A stretch of DNA of 46,377 nucleotides, taken from positions 1 to 46,377 of the forward strand of contig PBAY01000045.1 in NCBI GenBank assembly GCA_002717655.1. Reading direction: 5' to 3'. The stretch's first letter is position 1, and each line of letters opens with the position of its first letter. The position numbers and the translations under genes were made by a program. This DNA comes from Phycisphaerae bacterium (GTDB lineage: Bacteria > Planctomycetota > Phycisphaerae > Phycisphaerales > SM1A02). Positions 34,667 through 43,591 of this stretch are shown in pieces. The notes beneath the pieces are model-generated. The model was not told where the DNA came from, did not search any database, and worked only from the letters and a program-made list of their open reading frames with translations.

Positions 34667-36774
34667 CAGCCTACGTCTCCAATGCCCAGTGCATCGCCAT
34701 GGGCTTTCAGCAATCGTCGTTTGAGCAGGGCATGTTCTGGATCGGAAAGCCAGTGGTCCGCCGCGATCCAGGCCGCGGCATCCTTGCGTGCCGTAAGAAG
34801 CATTTGAAGATCCTGTGGAAGTCTCGCGACACGGAAGGGGGCCAGACCTGATTGGCGTGCCCCGAAGAGTTCGCCCGGTCCCCTGAGTTCCAGATCCTTT
34901 TCCGCGACACGGAATCCATCATCAGTGGAGGCGATGGCCTCGAGTCGCTGCGTTCCTTCTTCAGTCACGGGGTCCGCAACCAGAACACAGAGCCCTTGAT
35001 AATCCCCGCGTCCTACTCGTCCCCGGAGCTGGTGCAACTGAGCCATGCCGAATCGATCGGCATGTTCAATCACGATCATGGTTGCGTTCGGGATATCGAT
35101 TCCGACCTCGATGACCGTGGTGGCGATGAGCACGTCGATCTCACGGTTGCGGAAGCGTTCCATGATCTCGTCTCTTTCGCCTGCTTCGAGTCGGCCGTGC
35201 ATCACATCGATGCGACAGTTCTTCAGCGGTCCTGCCTGAAGTTCATCGCGATGGGTGTGGACATCGGTCAGCCCATGATCCGAGGCTTCAATGACGGGTA
35301 CGACCACGAATCCCTGCTGTCCCTGGCCGACCCGGTCGGCGAGATGTTCATAGACACGTCTGGAATCCTGCCTCGGGACAAACCGTGTGATCACCGGACT
35401 TCGGCCCGGTGGTCGTTCATCGATGGTGGAGACGTCCAGATCGCCAAAGACCGTCAAGGACAGGGTTCGAGGGATCGGCGTAGCCGTCATGACCAGCTGG
35501 TGAGGCGCCTGATACTGTTCGTCGCGTCTGGAACGGAGCAACGCTCGCTGCTGTACGCCGAAGCGATGCTGCTCGTCAATGACCACGACAGCGAGATCCT
35601 TGAACTGAATGGATTCATTGAGCAGCGCATGCGTGCCGATGACCAGATCGATCTTGCCCATGGCCAGTGCGGCTTCGATGCTTCGCCGCTGTTTGCTCGT
35701 ACAGGAAGCCGTGAGTACTTCGATCTTGACTCTGGAAGCTTCAAGCATTTCACGCATCGCACTGTGATGTTGTTCCGCCAGAATTTCGGTCGGGGCCATC
35801 AGGGCGGCCTGTCTGCCATCGGCAATCGCCAGAAGCATGGCATAGAGCGCGACCACGGTCTTGCCTGATCCGACATCGCCTTGCAGGAGCCGATTCATGG
35901 GCATGGTGCGGGTGAGATCTTCCCCGATTTCCTTCACGACCCGTGCCTGCGCATTGGTCAATGAAAAGGGAAAGCGAGACAGGATCCGTTGGTGTCGTTC
36001 GTCATCCAGTGGCAACGGTGGCGCCTGCAGAGTCTCCAGACGATGATGTCTTTTCATCATGACGCCCAGTTGAAGCAGCAGGAGTTCATCAAAGGCAAGC
36101 CGATGACGTGCACGAGTCACATCATCGACATCCCGTGGGCGATGGATCAGGCGATAGGCTTCGTCAAGTGCCAGCAGATCGCGTTGTTCACGATACGGTG
36201 TGGGCAGATGATCCTGAAGAAGTGCGGCGCCTGTCTCCAGATTCGCTTCGATGGCGGAGCGGATGGCTGATGAGGGCAGCGCTTCCGAGGCGGCATACAC
36301 GGGCAGGAGTCGTTCCGGCTCGGCATTGACCGGCTGATCCGGTGCCTGTTCCAATCGAGGGTTGACCAGCTGCAATTGGCCGGAGAATCTTCCGGGTCGG
36401 CCTGAGACCTTCACACGGCGACCCGGTGAGAGACGTTTCTGGATCCATGGTTGATTGAAGAACACCATCTTCAGTTGGCCGGAGTCATCCTCGAGCACGG
36501 CTTCGACCTTGCTTCGTCTCCCGAATCCCGGCTTGACTGATGCAATTTCTCCAACGACCGATGCCTGGTCGGGTGACTCGGAATGTTCACCGACGAGGGC
36601 GTCAAGATCGGCAATGCAGGCGTGTTGCTGAGCACGTTCGTAACGTGAAGGCAGGTGCAGAAGCAGATCTGCCAGACATCTGAGTCCAAGTTGACGAAAG
36701 TCGTCTCCCTTGCCGGATGCGATTCCGGGAAGTTCATCGACGAGTGTCATCAGTTGTTGAGGCGTGTTCGTCAA
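34666..36774 (-). CDS. recG: ATP-dependent DNA helicase RecG
   Basis: About 702 aa. The start is uncertain. A TTG at 36774 has AAAGGAAG just upstream and leaves room for xseA. An ATG at 36846 would overlap the divergent xseA by 16 nt; an ATG at 36750 would cut into the N-terminal wedge region (the family has residues equivalent to TPQQLMTLVDELPGIASGKG). Motifs: OB-fold wedge (about 50-170), Walker A LLQGDVGSGKTVVAL, DEQHRFGVQQR, TATPIPRTLSLT, and the C-terminal GRVGRGDYQG. It remodels stalled forks and branched DNA. One-base overlap with polX. Confidence 0.95.
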   Translation of the reverse strand: MTNTPQQLMTLVDELPGIASGKGDDFRQLGLRCLADLLLHLPSRYERAQQHACIADLDALVGEHSESPDQASVVGEIASVKPGFGRRSKVEAVLEDDSGQLKMVFFNQPWIQKRLSPGRRVKVSGRPGRFSGQLQLVNPRLEQAPDQPVNAEPERLLPVYAASEALPSSAIRSAIEANLETGAALLQDHLPTPYREQRDLLALDEAYRLIHRPRDVDDVTRARHRLAFDELLLLQLGVMMKRHHRLETLQAPPLPLDDERHQRILSRFPFSLTNAQARVVKEIGEDLTRTMPMNRLLQGDVGSGKTVVALYAMLLAIADGRQAALMAPTEILAEQHHSAMREMLEASRVKIEVLTASCTSKQRRSIEAALAMGKIDLVIGTHALLNESIQFKDLAVVVIDEQHRFGVQQRALLRSRRDEQYQAPHQLVMTATPIPRTLSLTVFGDLDVSTIDERPPGRSPVITRFVPRQDSRRVYEHLADRVGQGQQGFVVVPVIEASDHGLTDVHTHRDELQAGPLKNCRIDVMHGRLEAGERDEIMERFRNREIDVLIATTVIEVGIDIPNATMIVIEHADRFGMAQLHQLRGRVGRGDYQGLCVLVADPVTEEGTQRLEAIASTDDGFRVAEKDLELRGPGELFGARQSGLAPFRVARLPQDLQMLLTARKDAAAWIAADHWLSDPEHALLKRRLLKAHGDALGIGDVG

Positions 36775-36830
36775 CGGCTTCCTTTGAGTCAGGCCAGTAG
36801 TCTGGCTTCTCACCACGATATCATCCCTGC

Positions 36831-38204
36831 ATGGGACTTCTGCCATTCGACGTCAAGGGTTCCCGCCCAGCGGCTCCGGAGCCGGTATCCGTCACTCATA
36901 TCAGTCAGTTGATCGTCAAGGCACTGGCTGATGGGTTGCCTGGCTCCATGGTCGTTCGAGGTGAGATCAGCAATCTCACGATTCGTAACGGGCACTGGTT
37001 TTTCTCGTTGCGTGATTCTGAATCAGCGATTGATGCCGTCATGTGGGCCAGTCAGGCCCGCATGAACCAGCATCGTGCAGAGGATGGGGAATCCGTTCTC
37101 GTCACTGGCCGAGTGGGCCATTGGACCAAGGGGGGTCGGACTCGATTCGAGGCCCGGAAGGTCGAGCCTGATGGCAAGGGTGATCTTCATGCGGCATTCC
37201 TCAGACTCTGCGGGGAACTTCGGGAACTTGGCTGGTTCGACGAGTCGCATAAGAAGAAGTTGCCTTCCTGGCCCATGCGGGTGGGGGTGATCACGTCGGC
37301 TCAAGGTGCGGCCCTGACTGATGTCATCGCCACGGCAAGAAAGCGATTTCCATGCACGTCGATTCTGGTCATGGATGTCCGTGTCCAGGGTGAGGCCGCT
37401 GCAGGTGAAGTGCAACGGGCGATTCAGCAGCTGGATGCTGCTGCTGATCGACTGGGGCTGGATGCGATCATCGTCACGCGTGGCGGTGGTTCGGCGGAGG
37501 ATCTGAATGCCTTCAACGACCGAGGTGTAGCTGAAGCCGCGTTTGCAGCGGCGACACCAGTTGTCGCTGCCATCGGTCACGAATCCGATACCACCATCAT
37601 TGAACTGGTTGCGGATTGCCGTGCTTCGACGCCGACTCAGGCCGTGACGCTTTTGTTGCCGGATCAGGATGATGTGCTTGAGCGAATCCAGTCATTTGCG
37701 CACCGTCTTGAACATGCGGTTCAACGCACGTTGTCTCATCGGGTGCAGGTGCTCAAGTCCCTGCCTCCACGGCTCTCGCGGGCCTCGGAGGTGAATCTCA
37801 GGCAGGCGTCTCAACGAATCGAATCGTTGGCCTTACGTCTGAACGCTGCTCGGCCTGATCGAATGCTCACTCGCCGTCATCAGCAGCTGGAGGGCATCGC
37901 TGGACGATTGAAAATGGCTGTGGACCGTGATCTGGAGAACCGGCCCTCGCCAGTCCTCTTCAGTCAGAGGCTGGCACATGCGATGGAATCCCAGTTGCAG
38001 CGTCGTGTACACCATGTCTCAGGGCTGGGGCGTGCACTGGCTGCGATCGATCCGCTGGCGGTTCTCAGTCGAGGCTACAGCATCACCACGGACGCATCGG
38101 GTCGCACGATACGAACGGCTTCGGTGAAGCCCGGCGAGACCATCACGACCAGAGTGGCTTCGGGGCTCATTGACAGTCGTGTCGAAGGTACCCGGGAACA
38201 GTAG
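36831..38204 (+). CDS. xseA: Exodeoxyribonuclease VII large subunit
   Basis: 457 aa. An N-terminal OB-fold (about 18-115: VVRGEISNLTIRNGHWFFSL), then the catalytic domain with VGVITSAQGAALTDVIATAR, VQGEAAAGEV, IIVTRGGGSAEDLNAFND and ATPVVAAIGHESDTTI, and the long coiled-coil region and tail (RGYSITTD). The enzyme degrades single-stranded DNA from both ends, in complex with XseB encoded 70 nt downstream. No ribosome-binding site is obvious before the ATG; translation may be leaderless or use a later start. Divergent from recG. Confidence 0.96.
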   Translation: MGLLPFDVKGSRPAAPEPVSVTHISQLIVKALADGLPGSMVVRGEISNLTIRNGHWFFSLRDSESAIDAVMWASQARMNQHRAEDGESVLVTGRVGHWTKGGRTRFEARKVEPDGKGDLHAAFLRLCGELRELGWFDESHKKKLPSWPMRVGVITSAQGAALTDVIATARKRFPCTSILVMDVRVQGEAAAGEVQRAIQQLDAAADRLGLDAIIVTRGGGSAEDLNAFNDRGVAEAAFAAATPVVAAIGHESDTTIIELVADCRASTPTQAVTLLLPDQDDVLERIQSFAHRLEHAVQRTLSHRVQVLKSLPPRLSRASEVNLRQASQRIESLALRLNAARPDRMLTRRHQQLEGIAGRLKMAVDRDLENRPSPVLFSQRLAHAMESQLQRRVHHVSGLGRALAAIDPLAVLSRGYSITTDASGRTIRTASVKPGETITTRVASGLIDSRVEGTREQ

Positions 38205-38273
38205 CCCTGCAGCTTTGTCCCGTCTGGTGGGGTGGCTTGCGGGGAAGAACTCTTGATCTGTTACAGTTGAGTC

Positions 38274-38528
38274 ATGAGTTCAGATGCTCCATCGGATACT
38301 GATGCAACGACGCTGTCCTTCGAGGCTGCTGTCGAGGAACTTGAAACGATCATCAGCCGCATTGAGTCGGGCGACCTTGAACTGGAGGAATCCATGTCTT
38401 TGCATCGCCGCGGACAAGTGCTGCTGAAGGCCTGTCGGAGCAGGCTTGAGACGGCGGAGCAGGAATTGAAGACCATTGGTCTGGATGATCTGGATCAAGA
38501 TGAGTCGTTGAACGACGAAGCGGACTGA
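38274..38528 (+). CDS. xseB: Exodeoxyribonuclease VII small subunit
   Basis: 84 aa, the usual size. The helical hairpin signature is clear: FEAAVEELETIISRIESGDL followed by LEESMSLHRRGQVLLKACRS. It has a short acidic tail. It binds the coiled-coil arms of XseA to form active exonuclease VII. It lies 69 nt after xseA and 7 nt before the prepilin peptidase gene, so the three probably form one transcript. Confidence 0.95.
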   Translation: MSSDAPSDTDATTLSFEAAVEELETIISRIESGDLELEESMSLHRRGQVLLKACRSRLETAEQELKTIGLDDLDQDESLNDEAD

Positions 38529-38535
38529 CTCCTTG

Positions 38536-39888
38536 ATGAGCCTCCTGGGCATCTCCTTCAGTGGATTCGCACTCTGGCAGCATCTGCCATGGGCTGTCTT
38601 TGCATTCTGCCTCGGGGCCAGTGTCGGCAGCTTTCTCAATGTGGTGATCTATCGCATGCCCAATGGCATGAGCCTGCGTTATCCGCCCAGCAGATGCCCG
38701 ATCTGTGGAGGCCGTCTCCGATTCTTTCGTGAGAACCTTCCGATTCTGGGGTGGTTGATTCTCCGTGGACGATGTCGAATGTGTCGAGCGAAGATTTCTC
38801 CGGTCTACGCCTTGGTCGAACTGGGGATGGCTTGCCTCTTCCTCGGCCTGTACATCGTCTTCTTCTGGGTTTCGTATCGTGACCCCTGGTGGGGCACCGT
38901 GGCAGGGCAATGGTGGGATATCCAACAGTTCATTCGAGCCTGGCCAGCCTGGGTCTGCATGGCCTTCTTCGTCGCAGCGCTCTATGCCATGACGGTGATC
39001 GATGCCCGGACCTTCACCATTCCGATTCAGATTCCTGTCTTCATCACCGTGACTGCCTTCATACTCTGGCCGATTCAAGGCCTGCTCGCCCGGGCACCGG
39101 TATGGATGGACACGCAGCTGTGGCCTATTCCCGGCGTGAACTGGACCTGGTGTCTGGTTGCCTTGTTCGGACTGCTTGGCGTGGGGGTGAGTTGCTTCCT
39201 GCTCTGGACTGGTCGAATCCGGTACAGCTTCGAGGACTACGGGGACTATGTCGAAGAAGGACAGACGCTGGGCGAGTACCCACATGCTCGTCGCGAAATG
39301 ATTCTGGAGTTGGTGTTCCTGATCCCGATCATCATGGGCGTAACGCTTGGGGCAGTTCTGGGTGGATATGTCACCGATGTGGCAACGGCACCACCCGCAC
39401 CCTGGCTTCAGGCGCTTGGAGGATCGATTCTGGGCTATCTGGTCGGTTGCGGACTGGTCTGGGGAGTTCGCATTCTGGGTACGCTTGGCTTTGGACGAGA
39501 AGCGATGGGGATGGGCGATGTTCATCTTCTGGGCTGCATTGGGGCCGTCATGGGCTGGTTCGATCCGATTCTGGTCTTCTTCATCGCTCCCTTCATCGGA
39601 CTGGCCTGGACACTCATCGCCTGGCTGGCTTCGGCCTTGGGCTCAAGACGCCGGGAATTGCCCTATGGGCCTCATCTTGCGTTGGCGGCACTTCTGGTTC
39701 TGCTGGCGAGGCCTCTGGTCGTCGAGGGTTGGGATCGATTGCTTCCTCAGGTGCCCATGCCCCAGCGGGCCCTGATTCAGGATGCTTCAGGGTCGGAGGC
39801 CGAGGGCCTCGGCATCGACAGGATGTCCACTTTCCGACGTGCTCAACTGGACAGCAGGCGGATGAGCGGATTCAATATTGGTGGGTAA
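38536..39888 (+). CDS. Prepilin peptidase, A24 family (PilD-like)
   Basis: 450 aa from the ATG at 38536; a TTG directly before it is also open. The N-terminal methylase-type domain has GASVGSFLNVVIYRMP and two CxxC pairs (CPICGG and CRMCRA). The peptidase region has membrane helices with the aspartates of family A24 (MTVIDARTFTIP and the later GMGDVHLLGCIGAVMG). It is longer than usual (about 260-290 aa) through inserted loops and extra helices in the middle (about 175-300). It cleaves and may N-methylate type IV pilin-like or type II secretion pseudopilins. No pilin gene is in the window. Confidence 0.9.
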   Translation: MSLLGISFSGFALWQHLPWAVFAFCLGASVGSFLNVVIYRMPNGMSLRYPPSRCPICGGRLRFFRENLPILGWLILRGRCRMCRAKISPVYALVELGMACLFLGLYIVFFWVSYRDPWWGTVAGQWWDIQQFIRAWPAWVCMAFFVAALYAMTVIDARTFTIPIQIPVFITVTAFILWPIQGLLARAPVWMDTQLWPIPGVNWTWCLVALFGLLGVGVSCFLLWTGRIRYSFEDYGDYVEEGQTLGEYPHARREMILELVFLIPIIMGVTLGAVLGGYVTDVATAPPAPWLQALGGSILGYLVGCGLVWGVRILGTLGFGREAMGMGDVHLLGCIGAVMGWFDPILVFFIAPFIGLAWTLIAWLASALGSRRRELPYGPHLALAALLVLLARPLVVEGWDRLLPQVPMPQRALIQDASGSEAEGLGIDRMSTFRRAQLDSRRMSGFNIGG

Positions 39889-39973
39889 TGTCAGGAACGG
39901 GAGCGGTTTACTTCGATCGCGACAGGGGTCCGTCTCCGCAGATGCCCAAGTGCTACTTGAAAGGAACTTGAAC

Positions 39974-40600
39974 ATGCACGGACGCACACTAGCCACGCTC
40001 ATACTGTTTGTTATCGGTACTCTTCTGACAGGATGCAACGACAGTGCAAAGACGAAGGTGGCGATGCTCACGGATGAGAATCAGGAACTTCGCAACCAGC
40101 TTGAAGAGCGTGATCGTGCACTTGATGCCACCACCTCGGATCTGCGGGAAGCAAATCGCATGCTTCGTGAACAGCAGGAGCTGATGGCGACTCAGCCGGC
40201 TGCCGAAGCAAATCCATTCGCCGGTATCGAAGGTGTTTCCACGTCAGTCTCCGGCAATGAAGTCACGGTTTCCATGCAGGGCGACATTCTCTTCGACTCG
40301 GGTCGAGCCAGTCTTCGAGGCTCAGCAAAGAAATCCCTCGACCAGATTGCCAATGTCATCAAGTCGAACTATCCAGGCAAGCGAATCGTCGTCGTCGGTC
40401 ATACTGACAGTGACCCGATCCGCAAGAGTGGATACAAGAGCAATCACCATCTCGGCTTCGAGCGAGGTTGGGCGGTGTATGAGTATCTTTCAAAGCGTGG
40501 CGTATCCGACAGCAGCATGGCAGTCAGCAGTTATGGGCCAACCGAGCCGATGGGTACCAAGAAGGAATCCCGCCGCGTCGAGATCGTTGTCGCGGACTGA
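39974..40600 (+). CDS. OmpA/Pal-like lipoprotein, short form
   Basis: 208 aa from the ATG at 39974, with AAAGGAAC upstream. Lipobox LLTGC (near Cys20), coiled coil at about 25-65 (MLTDENQELRNQLEERDRAL), then an OmpA C-terminal domain (about 90-205) with ILFDSGRASLRGSAKKSLDQ, GHTDSDPIRKS and SRRVEIVVAD. It should anchor a membrane to peptidoglycan. Related in plan to the gene at 26627 but clearly divergent in sequence. It follows the prepilin peptidase gene by 85 nt and precedes kup by 74 nt. Confidence 0.88.
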   Translation: MHGRTLATLILFVIGTLLTGCNDSAKTKVAMLTDENQELRNQLEERDRALDATTSDLREANRMLREQQELMATQPAAEANPFAGIEGVSTSVSGNEVTVSMQGDILFDSGRASLRGSAKKSLDQIANVIKSNYPGKRIVVVGHTDSDPIRKSGYKSNHHLGFERGWAVYEYLSKRGVSDSSMAVSSYGPTEPMGTKKESRRVEIVVAD

Positions 40601-40674
40601 TCACAGTCGCTGCAGTGCTCAGGTCATCCACCTGGAGTCAGGCTCACGCCTGTCGCTGTTAATCTGTACACATC

Positions 40675-42630
40675 GTGGCTGACGCTCCAACCTTGACGTC
40701 TTCTTCTGAGGATCAGGCTCCCGGCAAGGGCCTGTCAGTCATGACGCTGGGAGCGTTGGGTGTCGTCTTCGGTGATCTGGGGACCAGTCCTCTCTATGCC
40801 TTCAAGGCTGCCTTCGCCGAGCCGCTCTTCAAGGATCATGGTGTGGGCATGACCAATTCCCATCAGGTCGATCACCTGATGGGAGTGTTGTCACTCTTCC
40901 TCTGGTCGATCGTCATCGTCATCTGCCTGAAGTACGTCATCTTCATGATGCGGGCCGACAATGATGGGGAAGGCGGCGTGCTGGCGATGTTCAGCCTGCT
41001 GCAACGAAAGCGGCAGCGGGCTTCACGTACCTTCGGTCGAATTTCTGCTCGTGGTGTCATGGTCTTTCTGGCCATCGTTGGTGCAGCGCTGCTGTACGGA
41101 GACGGTGTCATTACTCCTGCGATCTCCGTTCTGGCTGCAGCTGAAGGAATCAACTTCGCCATGGGGGGGACAGCACCGGCATGGCTTGCACCACTGGTGG
41201 CGGTGGGCATTCTGATTCTTCTGTTCGCCCTGCAGCGATTCGGCACAGGTGCGATTGGATTTCTCTTCGGCCCGATCATGTTGATCTGGTTTCTGGTGAT
41301 CGCAGCCCTTGGTATTGGTGGAATCATCGTCAACCCTTCGGTGCTCATGGCGATCAATCCGATGTGGGCGATCAATCTCTTTGCCAGTGATCCATGGCTC
41401 TCATTCGTCGTATTGGGGGCTGTGGTTCTGTGCATCACCGGCTGCGAGGCCTTGAGTCTCGACATGGGACATTTCGGCCGAATACCGATTCGACTTGCCT
41501 GGTTTGGTCTGGTGTTTCCGTCACTCCTGCTGAATTACTTTGGACAGGCTGCCGTCCTTCTTTCATCGAAGAGCCCGGGACAGAATCCGTTCTATCTTCT
41601 GGTGCCCGAAGTCGTCCTGATCCCCATGATCGTGCTGGCCATCGTGGCAGCGGTGATTGCTTCTCAGGCCATCATTGCAGGCGCATTTTCAATCACCAAG
41701 CAGGCCATCCAGTTGCTGTTCCTGCCAGCAACATCGATTCGCCATACCAGCAAGACTCACATGGGACAGATCTATGTTCCGCTGGTGAACCGGTGGATGC
41801 TGGTGATGAGTGTGATTCTCGTACTGGCCTTCAAGACCTCCGACAGTCTTGGTGCTGCCTATGGTCTGGCAGTCACCGGAGTGATGGTCGTCTCCACGAT
41901 CATGCTGGCCATGGTCGCCCGGCTGATCTGGAAGTGGTCCTGGTTCCTCATCATTCCATTGCTGACCGGTTTCTTCATCATCGACCTCGCCTTCCTGGGC
42001 GCGAATCTGATGAAGGTGCCCAATGGCGGTTGGGTTCCGCTGGCCATCGGTTTGTTCATGGTCATCGTGATGTTGACCTGGCGGCGTGGTATCTCGCTGA
42101 TCTCCGAAACCAGAATGGAGGAGGAGGTCACCCTGGAAAGCTTCATGGAGCAGATCAGAGAGGCGGATGTGCCGCGTGTTCCCGGGGCAGGAGTCTTTCT
42201 GACTTCATCCGCCGACATGACTCCGATTTCATTGTTGAAGCTCTATCGACACATGCCTGTTCTGCACGAAGAGGTGATCATTGTTCATTTCGTCCGTGAG
42301 GCCCGGCCAAGAGTCCCCAAGTCGGAGCATGTAGTCGCGACTCAGTTGGATGAAGGCTTCTGGCAGTTGACCTGTCCCATCGGCTATCTGCAGGAACCGT
42401 ATCTGCCTCGACTTCTCAAGGAATCACAGCAGCAGGGACTCCATGTGAACCCTGACAAGGTGACGTATTACATCCGCAAGGACCTGCCGAGTCGGGTGCG
42501 TGGCCGTCACATGTCCGCGTGGCGCAAGGAACTGTTCTTCGGCATGCTCAGAAATTCATGTGGTCCGGTTGACCTTCTGAACCTGCCCCCATCACAGGTC
42601 ATCGAGGTCGGCATCCGACTCAATTTCTGA
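40675..42630 (+). CDS. kup: Kup-family potassium uptake protein
   Basis: 651 aa from a GTG start. About twelve membrane helices and family marks: GVVFGDLGTSPLYAFKAAF, DNDGEGGVLAMFSL, GAALLYGDGVITPAISVL, and the soluble C-terminal part (from about 480) with HVVATQLDEGFWQLTCPIGY. The length fits Kup (about 620-660 aa). It takes up potassium with protons across the inner membrane, important in acidic or low-potassium conditions. No ribosome-binding site is clear and no c-di-AMP or other riboswitch is recognised upstream. Convergent with the mlaD-type gene (13-nt gap). Confidence 0.95.
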   Translation: MADAPTLTSSSEDQAPGKGLSVMTLGALGVVFGDLGTSPLYAFKAAFAEPLFKDHGVGMTNSHQVDHLMGVLSLFLWSIVIVICLKYVIFMMRADNDGEGGVLAMFSLLQRKRQRASRTFGRISARGVMVFLAIVGAALLYGDGVITPAISVLAAAEGINFAMGGTAPAWLAPLVAVGILILLFALQRFGTGAIGFLFGPIMLIWFLVIAALGIGGIIVNPSVLMAINPMWAINLFASDPWLSFVVLGAVVLCITGCEALSLDMGHFGRIPIRLAWFGLVFPSLLLNYFGQAAVLLSSKSPGQNPFYLLVPEVVLIPMIVLAIVAAVIASQAIIAGAFSITKQAIQLLFLPATSIRHTSKTHMGQIYVPLVNRWMLVMSVILVLAFKTSDSLGAAYGLAVTGVMVVSTIMLAMVARLIWKWSWFLIIPLLTGFFIIDLAFLGANLMKVPNGGWVPLAIGLFMVIVMLTWRRGISLISETRMEEEVTLESFMEQIREADVPRVPGAGVFLTSSADMTPISLLKLYRHMPVLHEEVIIVHFVREARPRVPKSEHVVATQLDEGFWQLTCPIGYLQEPYLPRLLKESQQQGLHVNPDKVTYYIRKDLPSRVRGRHMSAWRKELFFGMLRNSCGPVDLLNLPPSQVIEVGIRLNF

Positions 42631-42643
42631 TTCCAGTCAGCGG

Positions 42644-43591
42644 CTAGAACAGCGGGCCGACACCTTCTTCGCGTACCTGCTCGACCAGCAACTGGATGTC
42701 GATCAGGACCTGCTCAAGGCGATTGGAGGCAGCTTCAAGATTCCGGTAGAGATCCGGATTCTTGATCATCTCTCCGATGGTTCCCTCGCCTTGCTGCATG
42801 TCGATGATGAGTTTGTTGCTTGAATTCAGCAGTTCACGGAGATTCCGGGTGGTCTGTGCGATTTCGGTTCCGATGACATCCGTGTTGCGATCCATGGTCT
42901 GCAGAACAGTCTTCAATTCTTCCGAAGCGCTGATGGTTCGGTCCATCATGACCGGAAGTTTCTGCATCAGATCAGTCGCGTTGTTCAGCAAGGTCGGGTT
43001 GTCGACCCATGCGGATGTCGCGACAAGCAGCGAGTTGATGCGGCGTATCGTTCCAGTGATGCTTGCTTCATCATTCGAGTCGCGTGCCAGCAGGGTGGAG
43101 AGGCTTTCGCCTACGGCAGACCACGAGGCAAGAAGGTTGCCCAGTCGTGCATCGATTTGCTCGCCCAGTTCCGACATCATCTTGGATGGAATATCAGCAA
43201 CTCGAACCTTGGCTCCGGGAGAGAGTCGAGGCTGATCGGAAGACCAGTCGGGCGCCATCATGGCGAGTCTGGCGCTGCTGCCAAGCAGTGAATCCTTGAC
43301 TCTGAACGTGACATCTTCAGGAACAATCACACCGTTGTTGATCCTTACCTTCATTTCGACGGGCAGTGTGGGGTCGTCCACCAGCTCGACCCGGGTGATC
43401 TTGCCTGCCGTGACGCCATTGAGGGTCACCTGGCTTCCGGGCATGATCCCGACGGCATGGCTGGTTCGGACGGAGAACGTCCAGCCGTTGCCGGTGTCGA
43501 TCTCATCGAAAAGAAACAGGATGGATACCAGCCCTGCGGTTGCGACGATGGCACAGAGACCGATCAGGAAGTCACGGAGTGATTCTTTCAT
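42644..43591 (-). CDS. mlaD: MlaD/MCE domain lipid-transport protein
   Basis: 315 aa. One N-terminal membrane helix (about 9-29), then the MCE domain (about 38-118) with FSVRTSHAVGIMPGSQVTLN and VTAGKITRVEL, and a long helical tail (about 125-310) rich in coiled-coil pattern, as in tunnel-forming MCE proteins. It binds lipid in the periplasm and associates with MlaE and MlaF. The start overlaps the mlaF stop as ATGA. The permease is encoded elsewhere (25734). No MlaB or MlaC gene is visible here. Confidence 0.92.
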   Translation of the reverse strand: MKESLRDFLIGLCAIVATAGLVSILFLFDEIDTGNGWTFSVRTSHAVGIMPGSQVTLNGVTAGKITRVELVDDPTLPVEMKVRINNGVIVPEDVTFRVKDSLLGSSARLAMMAPDWSSDQPRLSPGAKVRVADIPSKMMSELGEQIDARLGNLLASWSAVGESLSTLLARDSNDEASITGTIRRINSLLVATSAWVDNPTLLNNATDLMQKLPVMMDRTISASEELKTVLQTMDRNTDVIGTEIAQTTRNLRELLNSSNKLIIDMQQGEGTIGEMIKNPDLYRNLEAASNRLEQVLIDIQLLVEQVREEGVGPLF

